Below, piece by piece: positions 17,254 through 25,710 of a stretch of DNA of 41,495 nucleotides (within the stretch, counting starts at the first letter, position 1; each line of letters begins with the position of its first letter). The stretch comes from Luteolibacter rhizosphaerae. GTDB lineage: Bacteria > Verrucomicrobiota > Verrucomicrobiia > Verrucomicrobiales > Akkermansiaceae. A model generated the notes under the pieces. It had not been told where the DNA came from, searched no databases, and worked only from the letters and a program-made list of their open reading frames with translations. The position numbers and the translations under genes were made by a program. The stretch is taken from the NCBI RefSeq assembly GCF_025950095.1, contig NZ_JAPDDR010000023.1, forward strand, positions 1-41,495, in the 5' to 3' direction.

Positions 17254-17774
17254 CCCTCACCTCCTTCCATCACCGGGCTCGCTTTCCTCATCCTCCGCCA
17301 CCTCCACGCCATGCCTCCGGCCCACACTGCCGCCACCACCAGCGCGATCAGCCAATAGGGCAGATAGACCAGCCACTCCCCCGGCCTGCCGAAGAGCAGC
17401 AGCGAGAACGCCAGCGAGGTGCGGAAGTCCATCCGGCCCACATTGCCTTCTTCATCGAAGACTCCCGCCAGCTCGCGCTCCGTCGTCGCATCCGTCCCAT
17501 CGGCCTGCACGAACCACGGCGCCGACCATGGCGAGGAAGGCGCCAGCTGCCCCGGTGCATCAAGCCGCGAGCTCGCCGCCTCGATCCCCGTGCTACGGTC
17601 ATGAAACCAGCGGAACACGCAGCCATGCCCGCCGCTCCCCACCGTCGCACGCCCGCTCCGCAGTTCCCGGAAGTTCACCCGCGAATCCCACCACCCGATC
17701 AGCACCGCCGCCATCACCAGCAGCCCCGCCCAGAAGGTCAGCGAACGCCAAAGTCTGTTCGATCGCGCCTCCAT
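17250..17774 (-). CDS. Two-helix membrane protein of the WAWxDS/PxW family
   Basis: This 174-aa protein has an N-terminal helix RSLTFWAGLLVMAAVLIGWWDS, an exported middle of about 95 residues (VGSGGHGCVFRWFHDRS, SPWSAPWFVQADG, FDEEGNVGRMDFRTS), and a C-terminal part with a hydrophobic FSLLLF stretch, then YLPYWLIALVVAAVWAGGMA and the tail WRWRRMRK. The signature WxDS after helix 1 and PYW at the start of helix 2 match the family seen on the right side of the window. The start lies one base after the stop of the gene at 17776-18657 and the end overlaps the next gene by ATGA, so the three form an operon. Function unknown. Confidence 0.75.
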   Translation of the reverse strand: MEARSNRLWRSLTFWAGLLVMAAVLIGWWDSRVNFRELRSGRATVGSGGHGCVFRWFHDRSTGIEAASSRLDAPGQLAPSSPWSAPWFVQADGTDATTERELAGVFDEEGNVGRMDFRTSLAFSLLLFGRPGEWLVYLPYWLIALVVAAVWAGGMAWRWRRMRKASPVMEGGEG

Positions 17775-17775
17775 C

Positions 17776-18657
17776 TCACCTCAATTTCCCCGTCTCCGGA
17801 TACAGCTCCCAGCGCGGCTCCGCCCAGGCCTGCTCGATAATCTCGACCGTCCTCTTCTGCACCTCGCGAGGCTCTTCGCGCAAGGCTGCCGAGAAGGAGT
17901 CGTCCCCCCACGATTGCATCAGCCACAGCAGCGCGTGGCCATGGGTCTGCCCGGCATTGCCCACCAGACTCTTCGCGTCTGCATTCCCCTTGAGCAAGGC
18001 ATGCAAGGCTTCGGGCGTCCTCGACCGCATCGCCTCTCCCAGAATCTTGCGATAGTTCTCCTCCAGCCTGAGGGACATGGCCTGCACTCCCCCAAGATAG
18101 CCGTTCGCCTCTAGCAACTCGTTCAGCCTCTGACGCGCTCCGGACGCGAACAGATCAATCTGAAGATCCGGCCGCAGCTTCCCAAGATTCGCCATCACCA
18201 CCTCCTTCCCCGGCCGCTCCGAGGGAATGTCCACGGAGCCGAATAGCTCGATGATCGGCGCACGCCACTCCTTTGGCAGAGATGCCACGCCCTCTCCTTC
18301 CATCCGGATCGAGTCGCATCCCAGGCAGATATCGATCTTCCTCACTCCTGTGCCGGTCTTCAGCAGGATCCGGTGGTGCGGAATGTGACATTTGTCCATC
18401 GGTGCCTTCATCCTCCCCGTCTTCACCGGCAGCCGCGCCAGCCACTCCTGAAAGCTTACGAGGCCCATCGGCTCACTCTTCAGCGCGGCACCCTCATAGG
18501 TCCACTGCAGCTCCACATCCTTCGCCGCATTTGCATGCGCAACCATCCTCCGCTTGTAGATCTCCTCTCCCTTGAGAGCGGACGGCGCCAGCCCGATCCC
18601 ATAGATCACCAGCAAGGCCAGAATCGCGGTGATAGAAACTGTCTTGAAGAGCTTCAT
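17776..18657 (-). CDS. Membrane-anchored hypothetical protein
   Basis: This 293-aa protein starts MKLFKTVSITAILALLVIYG, a single N-terminal membrane anchor or uncleaved signal, followed by a soluble, largely helical region. It has four Cys-containing or His-rich spots (DKCHIPHHRILL, DICLGCDSIRM) that could bind metal or form disulfides, and a helical end (LRLEENYRKILGEAMRSRT, LHALLKGNADAKSLVGNAG). ATG 18657 is chosen because it begins the anchor; the frame is open to 18717 without similarity to a signal. It begins an operon with the two small membrane proteins downstream. I do not recognise the family. The exported location is inferred from the anchor. Confidence 0.7.
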   Translation of the reverse strand: MKLFKTVSITAILALLVIYGIGLAPSALKGEEIYKRRMVAHANAAKDVELQWTYEGAALKSEPMGLVSFQEWLARLPVKTGRMKAPMDKCHIPHHRILLKTGTGVRKIDICLGCDSIRMEGEGVASLPKEWRAPIIELFGSVDIPSERPGKEVVMANLGKLRPDLQIDLFASGARQRLNELLEANGYLGGVQAMSLRLEENYRKILGEAMRSRTPEALHALLKGNADAKSLVGNAGQTHGHALLWLMQSWGDDSFSAALREEPREVQKRTVEIIEQAWAEPRWELYPETGKLR

Positions 18658-18750
18658 GGGGCGGCATCGAACACCGCCCCACTCTGCCCACAACTCCCCG
18701 TCCAGCAAAAGACCCATCTCCGTCCTCCGCTGGAGAAACCTTCAAATCGC

Positions 18751-18779
18751 TTCCGTGTGTTCCGTGTATTCCGTGGTTC
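18751..18779. repeat. Nonamer repeat (TTCCGTGTA type)
   Basis: Three 9-base units, TTCCGTGTG, TTCCGTGTA and TTCCGTGGT, follow the alpha-galactosidase gene. On the minus strand they read as TEYTEHTE in one frame, a common spurious peptide in such genomes. Confidence 0.65.
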
Positions 18780-18797
18780 GCCTGCCTTTCGGATTCC

Positions 18798-21386
18798 TCA
18801 CTCCGCCATGATCTCCACCACCGCGCTCTCCGGGCCCGTGCTCCAGCTCAGCGGCAGCCCCTGCTCCATCAGCTCCTGCCCTGAGAAACTCCCCGCCTGC
18901 ACATGCCGCACCGCGCCCACGTGAGCCTCGCTCACGCGATACCGCTTCGCCGCATCCAGCCCCGGCACCTTCACCCGGCCTTCCTTCGCCGCCCCGTGAT
19001 CCTTCGTCCGGAAGGCAAAGAAGACCGCACGCGCCTTGTCCTCCGCCACCACCGCGCTCGAGCACACATCCGCCGCATACGGCGATACCCCGCGGAAGAC
19101 CTCGCCCGCATGCAGCAGCGGCCTCAGCCGCTTGTAGACCTCGATCCCCGCACGCATCTCCTCCAGCTGATCCGCCTTCAGGTGCGATGGATCCAGCTCC
19201 ACGCCCAGCCGCGCCGTCATCGCCACATCGATCCGGAATTTCATCGGGAACTTCCCCGAGTCAAAGCTTTCCGCGATGTGCGCGCCCCATGACATCGGCG
19301 GGAAGAAATGCGAATAGCCCCAGTGCATCTGCAGCCGCTTCAGCGGATTCTGGTTATCGCTCGCCCAGAATTCCGCATGCCGCGGCAGCGATCCATACTC
19401 CGCCCGGCCGCCGCCGCTCGCGCAGTCCTGGAAGATGATCTTCGGATACTTCGCCACCAGCCGGTCCAGGATCCGGTAGTAGGCCCGCGTCATCTCCGTG
19501 GTCATGTTCATCTGCCCCGCCGGCTTCGCCCCCTGCGATCCCGCATCCTGCAAGTGACCGTTGTTATCCCACTTGATGTACTCGATCCCCGGGTAGCGAT
19601 CCAGGATGTCCGCCACCACCTTGTAGGCGAACTCCTCCACCTCCGGCTTCGAGAGATCCAGCGGCAGCTGATTCCGCCCCAGCCGCTGCTCCCGGCCCGG
19701 CAGCTTCACCGCCCAGTCCGGATGCTTCGCGAAGAGCTCGCTGCGCGGATTCACCATCTCCGGCTCCACCCACAGGCCGAATTTCAGCCCGCGCTCATGC
19801 GCCTGCTCCGCCAGCCACTGGATATCGTGCGGCAGCTTCTCCCGGTTCACCTGCCAATCACCCAGCCCCGCCGTGTCGCTGTTGCGCGCATTCTCGCCAT
19901 TGCCGAACCAGCCGTCATCCAACACGAACATCTCCACGCCGGACTTCACCGCCGCATCCATCATCGCCAGCAGCCGCTTCTCGTCGAAATTGAAGTAGGC
20001 ACCGTCCCATGAGTTCAGGATCACCGGCCGCGTCACCTCCACCTGCCGCATCCCGGAGTGCTTCGCCCAGCGATGCAGGTTCCGCGAGGCCGCACCCTTG
20101 CCCTTCCCGGATACTGTTAGAATCAGCCGGGGCGTCACCAGCTCCGCGCCCGCTGCCAGATGCTGCGGCTGGAAGGGATGGATCCCCCCGCTCACCCGCA
20201 CCGCATCCTTGTACTCGCTCTGGAAGTCCAGGTGCCAGTTCCCGCTCCATGCCAGCGACCCCGCCACCACCTTGCCGCTCTCCTCCTGCGCCGCTCCCTC
20301 GCTCACCACGAAGCTGCTGCTATACCCATGCGTCGGGTGCGTGAAGCTCTGGTTCCCGATCCGCCGCAGCCCCGTGCTCACCGGCGCCTCGCTCCAGTTC
20401 ATCTCATCCCCCCAGCCGCCACGGAAGGTTGTTAGATGCAGATCCTTCCCGCCGAGCGAGAACGCAAAGGAATCGAAGCGCAATAGCGTCACCGCTTCCT
20501 TGCTGCCGTTCACGATCGTGCACCAGGTCTCGATCACATCCTCCTTCTCGTGCGCCAGGAAATGCAGCACCACGCGCATCCCGCTCACCTCATCCTTCAG
20601 GCGGATGTCCGTGCGCGTCTTGCCGCCCTCCTTCGTCACCTCCTGCGAGTCATAGCGCAGCGCCAAGTTCCTCAAGCCATCCGCACCCAACACATCCAGC
20701 GTCGGCTCCAGTAGCGCCACATCCGCATTGCGATCGATGTAGTCCGGGTAGGCATACACCCCCGGCGCGCGCGTCTTGTCCGGATCGCTCTTCAGCCCGA
20801 AGCGCCGCTGCTCCAGCTTCCCCTGCGAGGCGGAGAAGGTCCACGCCAGCGCCGCCGTCTCCACCGTGATCTCCTTGTAGTAGTTCGCCAGCGCCTTGCC
20901 GGAGTGCTCCAGCTTCAGGTCCAGCCAATCGCCGTGATCCTCCGTGCTGCCATCCCCGCCATCGTTCACCACCAGGCGCAGCGCCTTCACGCCATCCAGC
21001 TTCACCGCGAAGGGCTGGGCGGCATCGCCCTTCTTCATCACCGGGCTCTTCCACAGCACCTTGCCATCGCCCTCGATGATGAAGACCACCGAAGCCTTCT
21101 CCCCCACCTCGTCATCCACCCCGCTGGCCCCCCTCAGCGCGGTCGCCTCGCCTCCCAGCGCGATCGGCCACTCGGCATTCGCATGCGTGCCGATCCCCGA
21201 TTCATAAGTCTTCCCGCCCACCCGCAACGGATTCCCATCCACCGAGCGATTCGCCCGCGCCTCCGCCCAGCCCTGCGTGATGCTATTCTCCGGCGATGGC
21301 AGCGTCGCCAGATCCGTCGTCTCGGCAGCGGCAGTGAAAGCCGGCAGCAACACCGCCGCGGCAAGAATCAAGGTGCGGGAACTCAT
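18798..21386 (-). CDS. Secreted alpha-galactosidase, GH36 with N-terminal NPCBM domain
   Basis: This 862-aa enzyme is predicted to release terminal alpha-linked galactose from oligosaccharides or polysaccharides outside the cytoplasmic membrane. A signal peptide (MSSRTLILAAAVLLPAFTAAAE) precedes an NPCBM-type sugar-binding domain (about 25-160: GWAEARANRSVDGNPL, KTYESGIGTHANAE). The GH36 part follows, with NSWDGAYFNFDE, VLDDGWFG, LWVEPEMVNP, the nucleophile Asp607 in IEYIKWDNNG, DCASGGGR, and the acid/base Asp677 in WASDNQNP. The 70-residue gap between the two aspartates equals that of known GH36 enzymes. It lies within the phage head gene region but shows no phage feature, so it is treated as cargo or host DNA. 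Confidence 0.93.
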   Translation of the reverse strand: MSSRTLILAAAVLLPAFTAAAETTDLATLPSPENSITQGWAEARANRSVDGNPLRVGGKTYESGIGTHANAEWPIALGGEATALRGASGVDDEVGEKASVVFIIEGDGKVLWKSPVMKKGDAAQPFAVKLDGVKALRLVVNDGGDGSTEDHGDWLDLKLEHSGKALANYYKEITVETAALAWTFSASQGKLEQRRFGLKSDPDKTRAPGVYAYPDYIDRNADVALLEPTLDVLGADGLRNLALRYDSQEVTKEGGKTRTDIRLKDEVSGMRVVLHFLAHEKEDVIETWCTIVNGSKEAVTLLRFDSFAFSLGGKDLHLTTFRGGWGDEMNWSEAPVSTGLRRIGNQSFTHPTHGYSSSFVVSEGAAQEESGKVVAGSLAWSGNWHLDFQSEYKDAVRVSGGIHPFQPQHLAAGAELVTPRLILTVSGKGKGAASRNLHRWAKHSGMRQVEVTRPVILNSWDGAYFNFDEKRLLAMMDAAVKSGVEMFVLDDGWFGNGENARNSDTAGLGDWQVNREKLPHDIQWLAEQAHERGLKFGLWVEPEMVNPRSELFAKHPDWAVKLPGREQRLGRNQLPLDLSKPEVEEFAYKVVADILDRYPGIEYIKWDNNGHLQDAGSQGAKPAGQMNMTTEMTRAYYRILDRLVAKYPKIIFQDCASGGGRAEYGSLPRHAEFWASDNQNPLKRLQMHWGYSHFFPPMSWGAHIAESFDSGKFPMKFRIDVAMTARLGVELDPSHLKADQLEEMRAGIEVYKRLRPLLHAGEVFRGVSPYAADVCSSAVVAEDKARAVFFAFRTKDHGAAKEGRVKVPGLDAAKRYRVSEAHVGAVRHVQAGSFSGQELMEQGLPLSWSTGPESAVVEIMAE

Positions 21387-21565
21387 GGGTTTGATCCACC
21401 ACGCACCAATCCCGCGGCCAGATCAATGACTCTCTCCGCCAGTCGCCCAAACATGCGAGGCCCCTAAGAAAAAGAAACAGGAGGCAACCGAGAAAACGGA
21501 GGCCATGAGTCAAACTACATTCCCTCCCTTCCCTCCTGTTCCGAGAAACTCCGCAGCGCCACCCA

Positions 21566-22051
21566 TCAATCTCCCTTCACCCGCACCGGCTCCTCACACG
21601 CCACGCTCTTCCCTGGCAGACTGTAGAAGCGGCTATCTCCGTCCACCGGCTCCTCCCACGTCAGATGAATCAGCGCCCCTTTCTCGAGGGACGCACGGAT
21701 CGCAAAGCCCATCACCATGCAAGGCTGCTCCCGCCCCGTCGGCCAGCTCGTCTCCTTCCGATTCATCACTCCGTAAGAAGCCGGCGTCCGCGCAAGACAC
21801 TCGCCCTTCTCATCCCGCAGCACGAGATTCGCGACCACCGATTCCGAGGGCGGAAAAGGCCCCGTCAGCTCGCGGCTATAGATCCGGACCTGATAGTGGA
21901 TCAAGCCATCCTTACCTTCCACCCGGTCAATCGCGATCGCCTTCGCAAACCCCTCCTCGATCCCCGGCTGTGCACCGGCGGGCACGAACTCACCCTGCCC
22001 GAGACCGAAGGCCCGGGACACCAGGACCAGCATCAGCATCAACAACCTCAT
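21566..22051 (-). CDS. Exported hypothetical protein
   Basis: This 161-aa protein starts MRLLMLMLVLVSRAFGLGQG, a signal peptide without a clear lipobox. The mature part looks beta-rich (KDGLIHYQVRIYSRELTG, VVANLVLRDEKGECLAR, MVMGFAIRASLEKGALIHLTW) with a few cysteines. It is the first of the five non-phage genes between scaffold and capsid. The 179-base gap to the alpha-galactosidase gene holds no recognisable gene. The family is not recognised; a periplasmic or surface location is inferred from the signal. Confidence 0.6.
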   Translation of the reverse strand: MRLLMLMLVLVSRAFGLGQGEFVPAGAQPGIEEGFAKAIAIDRVEGKDGLIHYQVRIYSRELTGPFPPSESVVANLVLRDEKGECLARTPASYGVMNRKETSWPTGREQPCMVMGFAIRASLEKGALIHLTWEEPVDGDSRFYSLPGKSVACEEPVRVKGD

Positions 22052-22146
22052 CCCCTAATTATGATGAGGACATCACCCATCTCTCAAGCCGATTTCCCAA
22101 GCACGGAAAAAGCCGGGGACACCCGCGCATCCCCGGCCCACCCGCC

Positions 22147-22187
22147 ATTCAGAATTCAGAGTTCGAACTTCAAAGTTCAGAGTTCAC
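22147..22187. repeat. Heptamer repeat array (CAGAGTT type)
   Basis: Units CAGAATT, CAGAGTT, CGAACTT, CAAAGTT, CAGAGTT, CACC, period seven, sit directly after the scaffold gene's stop codon (22190). Confidence 0.7.
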
Positions 22188-22189
22188 CC

Positions 22190-22999
22190 TCAACTCCCAT
22201 AAAGCCTCAAAACCTTCGCCGTCACCTCCGGATCTCCCGCCATGTAGCGGGCATGCTCCGGATGCCCCGGATCCCGCGTGATTGCACGCGCTTCCTCCGC
22301 ACCGCTCGCGAAGTTCGTGCCGCCCGCCACCGTGCCCTTCAGCGATGACACCGCATCCTCCGACAGCATACCCGTCACCTTGCCCAGGAAGCCCAGCACC
22401 CTCGCATTGCCGAAGAGTTCCGCATCGTTCGGGTCGAAGCCCAGCGAGCTGACCAGCTTCGTGATCTCGCCCACCTTTTTCCCGTAGCCCGCGCCCCACT
22501 CCTCGCGCAGGCTCTCCTCGCGGCTCGTCATCAGTTGATCGTAGGCCGCCTTCGCCAGCTTGTGGTTCTGTAGCTCGCCCTGCATGAAGTCGTCCACGAT
22601 CGCCTGTGCCGCCGCCGGGGTCACATTGTGCTTGTGGAAGGTCTCCGCCATGCGCGAGCCGCGCACATCGTCCCAGCTCAGGCCTTCCGGCAGCGCTTCC
22701 GGCCGCAGGCGATAGCCCGCCGGCAGATCCGGAATCCCGATCGCACGCCGATACTCCGCGATCTGCTCCTCGCTCGCATCCGCCCCCGGCACCAGCGCCC
22801 CCTGCGGCGCGCGCTTGCCCAGCGTGGACTCCAGCGATTTGTAGCTCTTCACCAGATCCGGCAGCGAGCGGAAGCGGTCCATCCCGCCGTAATCCGCATA
22901 CTCCGGCCGCGCATGCCAACCCTCCGCGAAACTGCCGTCCGCATTCAGATAAGACCCCGGCGCATCCCGCGCCACCGTTGCTTCGATTTGATCGCTCAT
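22190..22999 (-). CDS. Capsid assembly scaffold protein
   Basis: This 269-aa protein is acidic and mainly helical, starts MSDQIEATVARDAPGSY, and has DADGSFA-like and SLPDLVKSYKSLESTLGKR segments followed by IPDLPAGYRLRPEALPEGL and a C-terminal KVLRLYGS. The block S-L-x-D-L-x-K-S-Y-x-x-L-E is the marker of phage scaffolding proteins placed between portal and capsid genes. Scaffolds guide capsid assembly and are removed later. TTTCTAACAC lies before the ATG in place of a normal ribosome site. The heptamer array 23024-23079 fills the gap upstream. The usual next gene, the capsid gene, is 6.1 kb away. Confidence 0.8.
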   Translation of the reverse strand: MSDQIEATVARDAPGSYLNADGSFAEGWHARPEYADYGGMDRFRSLPDLVKSYKSLESTLGKRAPQGALVPGADASEEQIAEYRRAIGIPDLPAGYRLRPEALPEGLSWDDVRGSRMAETFHKHNVTPAAAQAIVDDFMQGELQNHKLAKAAYDQLMTSREESLREEWGAGYGKKVGEITKLVSSLGFDPNDAELFGNARVLGFLGKVTGMLSEDAVSSLKGTVAGGTNFASGAEEARAITRDPGHPEHARYMAGDPEVTAKVLRLYGS

Positions 23000-23023
23000 G
23001 TGTTAGAAATTATCTCCGCATTC

Positions 23024-23079
23024 CACTGATCACTGATCACTGATCACTGATCACTGCTCACTGTTCACTTGGCACTCAC
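23024..23079. repeat. Heptamer repeat array (CTGATCA), longest in the window
   Basis: Four exact CTGATCA units are followed by CTGCTCA, CTGTTCA, CTTGGCA, CTCA. The array lies between the small gene ending at 23076 and the scaffold start, overlapping the stop of the former. Confidence 0.8.
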
Positions 23080-23285
23080 TTCCCCTTCCCCGGACAAATC
23101 CCCAGCCGGCTTTTGAACCACGCCCGCACCAGCGCCCGCTTGTCCTCGTGCTCCTCCTGCATCACCAGCTTCCTACGGTTCGCATCGTACTTCCCCACGT
23201 AGTCATCCCCCAGGAACACGTGCCTGCGCCGGAACAGCACGATCCGCGGCTTGTTATTCGTCGTCTCCATCTGCACCTCGCTCAT
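23076..23285 (-). CDS. Small hypothetical phage protein
   Basis: This 69-aa basic protein (MSEVQMETTNNKPRIVLFRR, DDYVGKYDANRRKLVMQEEH, ending GICPGKGK) overlaps the end of the previous gene by 32 bases, a compact spacing normal for phage genes. It lies between portal and scaffold genes. A second Met at residue 6 could be the true start. No family is recognised, and no membrane segment or metal site is visible. Confidence 0.55.
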   Translation of the reverse strand: MSEVQMETTNNKPRIVLFRRRHVFLGDDYVGKYDANRRKLVMQEEHEDKRALVRAWFKSRLGICPGKGK

Positions 23286-23574
23286 CCGCCTTTCCTTTCA
23301 CCGTTGAATTCAGGATGTCCGAGATCACCGCCCGCATCCCGTCGCGATGCGCCGCGTGCAGCGCATCCATGCCCTCCTCCGCGCTGAACACGGAGCCCAT
23401 GAAATTGTAGCGCAGGATCGCCCCCTTCAGCCAATCCCGCCCGGCCTGCGATTGGAAGACCCGCCGCGTCAGCTTCCGGAACCGCCGCTCCGCCTCCAGC
23501 GAATCCGAGCGCGCCGCATCCGCCTCCCGGAACAGCGCCAGCGGATCGAGATCGTGATCAAGTGTGTCGTTCAT
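23254..23574 (-). CDS. Small phage head-region protein, Bbp19-like
   Basis: This 106-aa protein contains RRVFQSQAGRDWLKGAILRYNFMGSVFSAEEGMDALHAAHRDG followed by MRAVISDIL. The order F-x-x-x-x-G-R-x-x-L, a short variable segment, then E-G-x-x-x-x-x-x-x-x-G and a final helix resembles the Bbp19-type proteins encoded near the portal in podoviruses such as Bordetella phage BPP-1. Their role is not established. It is acidic at both ends. It lies after the portal gene across a 177-base gap that holds an inverted repeat and a heptamer array, and overlaps the next gene. Confidence 0.6.
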   Translation of the reverse strand: MNDTLDHDLDPLALFREADAARSDSLEAERRFRKLTRRVFQSQAGRDWLKGAILRYNFMGSVFSAEEGMDALHAAHRDGMRAVISDILNSTVKGKADERGADGDDE

Positions 23575-23593
23575 GAGTGAGAAAATGTTCCTA

Positions 23594-23706
23594 GGCAGGG
23601 ACCGCTCTCCGAGCGGTCCGGCGGGGGACGGCCTGTATCACCGGAGAGCCATCTCCCGGCCACTCGCGCCGCCAACAGCCGGACCTTTCGGAGAAAGGTC
23701 CCTGCC
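23594..23706. repeat. Palindromic REP pair (BIME-like)
   Basis: The left arm GGCAGGGACCGCTCTCCGAG and the right arm ending CGGAGAAAGGTCCCTGCC are inverted relative to each other. Each also holds its own small hairpin (ACCGCTC/GAGCGGT and GACCTTT/AAAGGTC). It fills the gap between the portal gene and the Bbp19-like gene. Confidence 0.7.
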
Positions 23707-23720
23707 TCCGCGAAGCACAC

Positions 23721-23757
23721 TTCATTCGTCATTCGCGGAATTCGACATTCGTCATTG
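23721..23757. repeat. Heptamer repeat array (ATTCGTC type)
   Basis: Units TTCATTCGTC, ATTCGCG, GAATTCG, ACATTCG, TCATTG form a degenerate seven-base period at the 3' end of the portal gene, related to the array at 10044. Confidence 0.65.
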
Positions 23758-25377
23758 CACCGCGGCACCCGCCTGCGCCTGCGCCGCCATCATCTGCGCC
23801 ATCGCCTGCTCCTGCTGTGCCTTTGCCCGGTCCTCCCGCAGCGCATCCCGCTCCTTCACCGGCCGCAGCACCGCCTCCGGCACCCCGTCGTTCCGCGCCG
23901 CCACGCGCACGTATTCGTCCAGGTTCAGGTTATCCAGCGCATCCGGCGCCGCATTCGCCACGCCCAGCACCCGCTCCACCAGCCGATCCGCCGCGGCGCT
24001 CTCCGCCTGACGAATCGCCAGCGCGATCCTCGATTGATAGATCACCTTCGGCGCCGGCACCTCCGCGCCTTCGCTTGTCCGACGAATCACCTCGCGCGGG
24101 ATCTCATCCATGCGCCCGAAGATCCCGGCCCGGAACAGGATCGCGAAGACCCGCTCCATCATCACCTGGAAGTCCGCGGTGAAACGCGTGAAGGCCGGGC
24201 TGAACTGCATCAGCTTCTCCGCCGCCCGCTCGCTCACCTCCCGCGCCGTCATCTGCTTGTCGATCTGCGCGAACATGCGGAACAGATCCACGTGGAAGGC
24301 CGCATTGATCGTCTCCCGCGCATCCGCCAGCTGCTCGTGCATGCCCTCCGGCCTGCCCCGGTTCAGCCACTCCTGCGGCAGCGCCCCCTGCCCGCTCGAT
24401 TTGAAAACCGTCCTGCCCCCGGGCCGCGAATCCACGTTCCCCACCAGATTATCCGGGATCAGCACGCTCGGCACCGCCAGCCGCTGGCCCACCACCTGCA
24501 GGATCTGCCGCGTCTTGTTCGCCTCCAGCACCGCCGCCTTCACCTCCTCGAAAGGACTATACCCATAGTACATCCCGCTGCCGGAGCGCTTCAGGTAGCG
24601 GCTCACGCAGTAGGGAAGCTCCGGCACCCCGCTACGCTGCAGCACCGTCTTGCCATCCGAGCTCACCCACACGCTGGCGTATTGCATGTTATACACGTCA
24701 TGCTTCCCGCGCTGGCGCTCCACGCGGGGAAAGATGGCATGCACCACCTCGTGCTCGGCATTCGACCCCTTCTCCTTGAAGCGCTCCCAGCTCTTCGCCA
24801 GCCGCTCGTTCGCCTTCACCGCTTCCTCGCCGAAGAGCTGCACCAGCTGGCGGATCCCGTGGCGCTTCTTCAGGAAAATCGTGTCCACATTCCCCTCCGC
24901 ATCCTCATCGATGCAGTAGCTGCCCACCGGGTGCGCCTGGAAGCTCACTACCCGCTCCGCGCTCGGCATCGCCGCGATGCAGCACACCCCGAAGGCCGAG
25001 CGATCCAAGAAGGCCTCGTTCAGCGTCGTGTAGAAGTTCGTGGTCGAGAGAATCTTGGCCGCCTTCTCGCTCGCCTCGTTGTACCACGCATCCGCGCGAT
25101 CGCCCTTGATATCCTCCGGCGCTTCCCACGCGAACCAGCGCGTGCCCGGCGGCGTGATGTAGCTGGCATGCCCGTTCGCCAGCGTCGTCACCGCCTGGAT
25201 CGCCGTCGTATCATAGAGCCGGTTCCCCGCATTGCTCCCCGGCGGCGTCTCCGTGCGGGCGATATTCCCCTTCCGCGGCAGTGCGTAATCGCTCGCCATC
25301 TGCCAGGCAGAGTCCCACGGCAAACGTGCCGACTCCATCTCCGCCCACCGTGCCAAAATCGTCTTCGCGTCTTCCAT
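23752..25377 (-). CDS. Portal protein (head-tail connector)
   Basis: This 541-aa protein forms the ring at the capsid vertex through which DNA enters and leaves. It starts MEDAKTILARWAEMESARLPW, with WQMASDYALPR, RLYDTTAIQAVTTLANGHASYITPPGTRWF, then FLDRSAFGVCCI, RYLKRSGSGMYYGYSPFEEVKAAV and a helical crown with FAQIDKQMTAREVSERAAEK and FTADFQVMMERVFAILFRAG. These blocks and the length (about 540 aa) are those of T7 gp8-type head-tail connector proteins. The C-terminal tail is Gln/Ala/Met-rich. GAGGAG lies 13 bases before the ATG, with GAGATCTT between. The order portal, small genes, scaffold is normal for podoviruses. Confidence 0.9.
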   Translation of the reverse strand: MEDAKTILARWAEMESARLPWDSAWQMASDYALPRKGNIARTETPPGSNAGNRLYDTTAIQAVTTLANGHASYITPPGTRWFAWEAPEDIKGDRADAWYNEASEKAAKILSTTNFYTTLNEAFLDRSAFGVCCIAAMPSAERVVSFQAHPVGSYCIDEDAEGNVDTIFLKKRHGIRQLVQLFGEEAVKANERLAKSWERFKEKGSNAEHEVVHAIFPRVERQRGKHDVYNMQYASVWVSSDGKTVLQRSGVPELPYCVSRYLKRSGSGMYYGYSPFEEVKAAVLEANKTRQILQVVGQRLAVPSVLIPDNLVGNVDSRPGGRTVFKSSGQGALPQEWLNRGRPEGMHEQLADARETINAAFHVDLFRMFAQIDKQMTAREVSERAAEKLMQFSPAFTRFTADFQVMMERVFAILFRAGIFGRMDEIPREVIRRTSEGAEVPAPKVIYQSRIALAIRQAESAAADRLVERVLGVANAAPDALDNLNLDEYVRVAARNDGVPEAVLRPVKERDALREDRAKAQQEQAMAQMMAAQAQAGAAVQ

Positions 25378-25418
25378 AAGATCTCAATCGCTCCTCAAAC
25401 GGTCTCCAAGCGCCTTTC

Positions 25419-25492
25419 CTGAAAACTGAACACTGAACACCAGCAAACTCCTGCCTCCCCACTGATCACTGCTCACTGATCACTTGGCACTC
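25419..25492. repeat. Two heptamer repeat arrays
   Basis: TGAAAAC, TGAACAC, TGAACAC lie at 25419-25440 and CTGATCA, CTGCTCA, CTGATCA, CTTGGCA, CTCC at 25461-25492. They fill the gap between the pre-portal gene and the portal gene. Confidence 0.7.
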
Positions 25493-25690
25493 CTACCCCA
25501 GCGTGGTTTTCTTCCCGCCATTCTCCGTCGCCAGCATCGAGCGGTCCGGATACATCGTGAATTGGTAGCCGCGGCGTGCCTGCTGCTTGCGGCGCTCCTC
25601 CTCCTTGGCCCATGCGATATCCGCGCCCGTCTCGCGGACAGGCGGCGGCGGTGCGGTCGGCGGCAATTGTTTCGGCGGTGACTGGCCCAT
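25493..25690 (-). CDS. Small pre-portal phage protein
   Basis: This 65-aa protein starts MGQSPPKQLPPTAPPPP, continues with a charged helix WAKEEERRKQQARRGYQ and ends ENGGKKTTLG. A short Pro-rich start, a charged helix and a final K-K-T-x-L-G are features I know from small proteins encoded next to the portal of podovirus-like phages; their role is unclear. In-frame ATGs at 25729 and 25726 would add an unrelated start, so 25690 is chosen. It is the most upstream virion gene on this strand; the terminase that would normally precede it is 12.8 kb away on the other strand. Confidence 0.6.
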   Translation of the reverse strand: MGQSPPKQLPPTAPPPPVRETGADIAWAKEEERRKQQARRGYQFTMYPDRSMLATENGGKKTTLG

Positions 25691-25710
25691 ATGTCTTCCG
25701 AAATACCATG

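Noticed and set aside
18742..19065. Minus-strand frame with the TEYTEHTE peptide
   Set aside because: It comes from nonamer repeats after the alpha-galactosidase stop and overlaps that gene in another frame; such peptides are frequent false genes.
23024..23079. Possible CRISPR array
   Set aside because: Units are seven bases in direct tandem with no spacers, and no cas gene is near.
23755..25422. 555-codon open frame on the plus strand
   Set aside because: Antisense shadow of the portal gene with an Arg/His/Leu-rich product and no domain.
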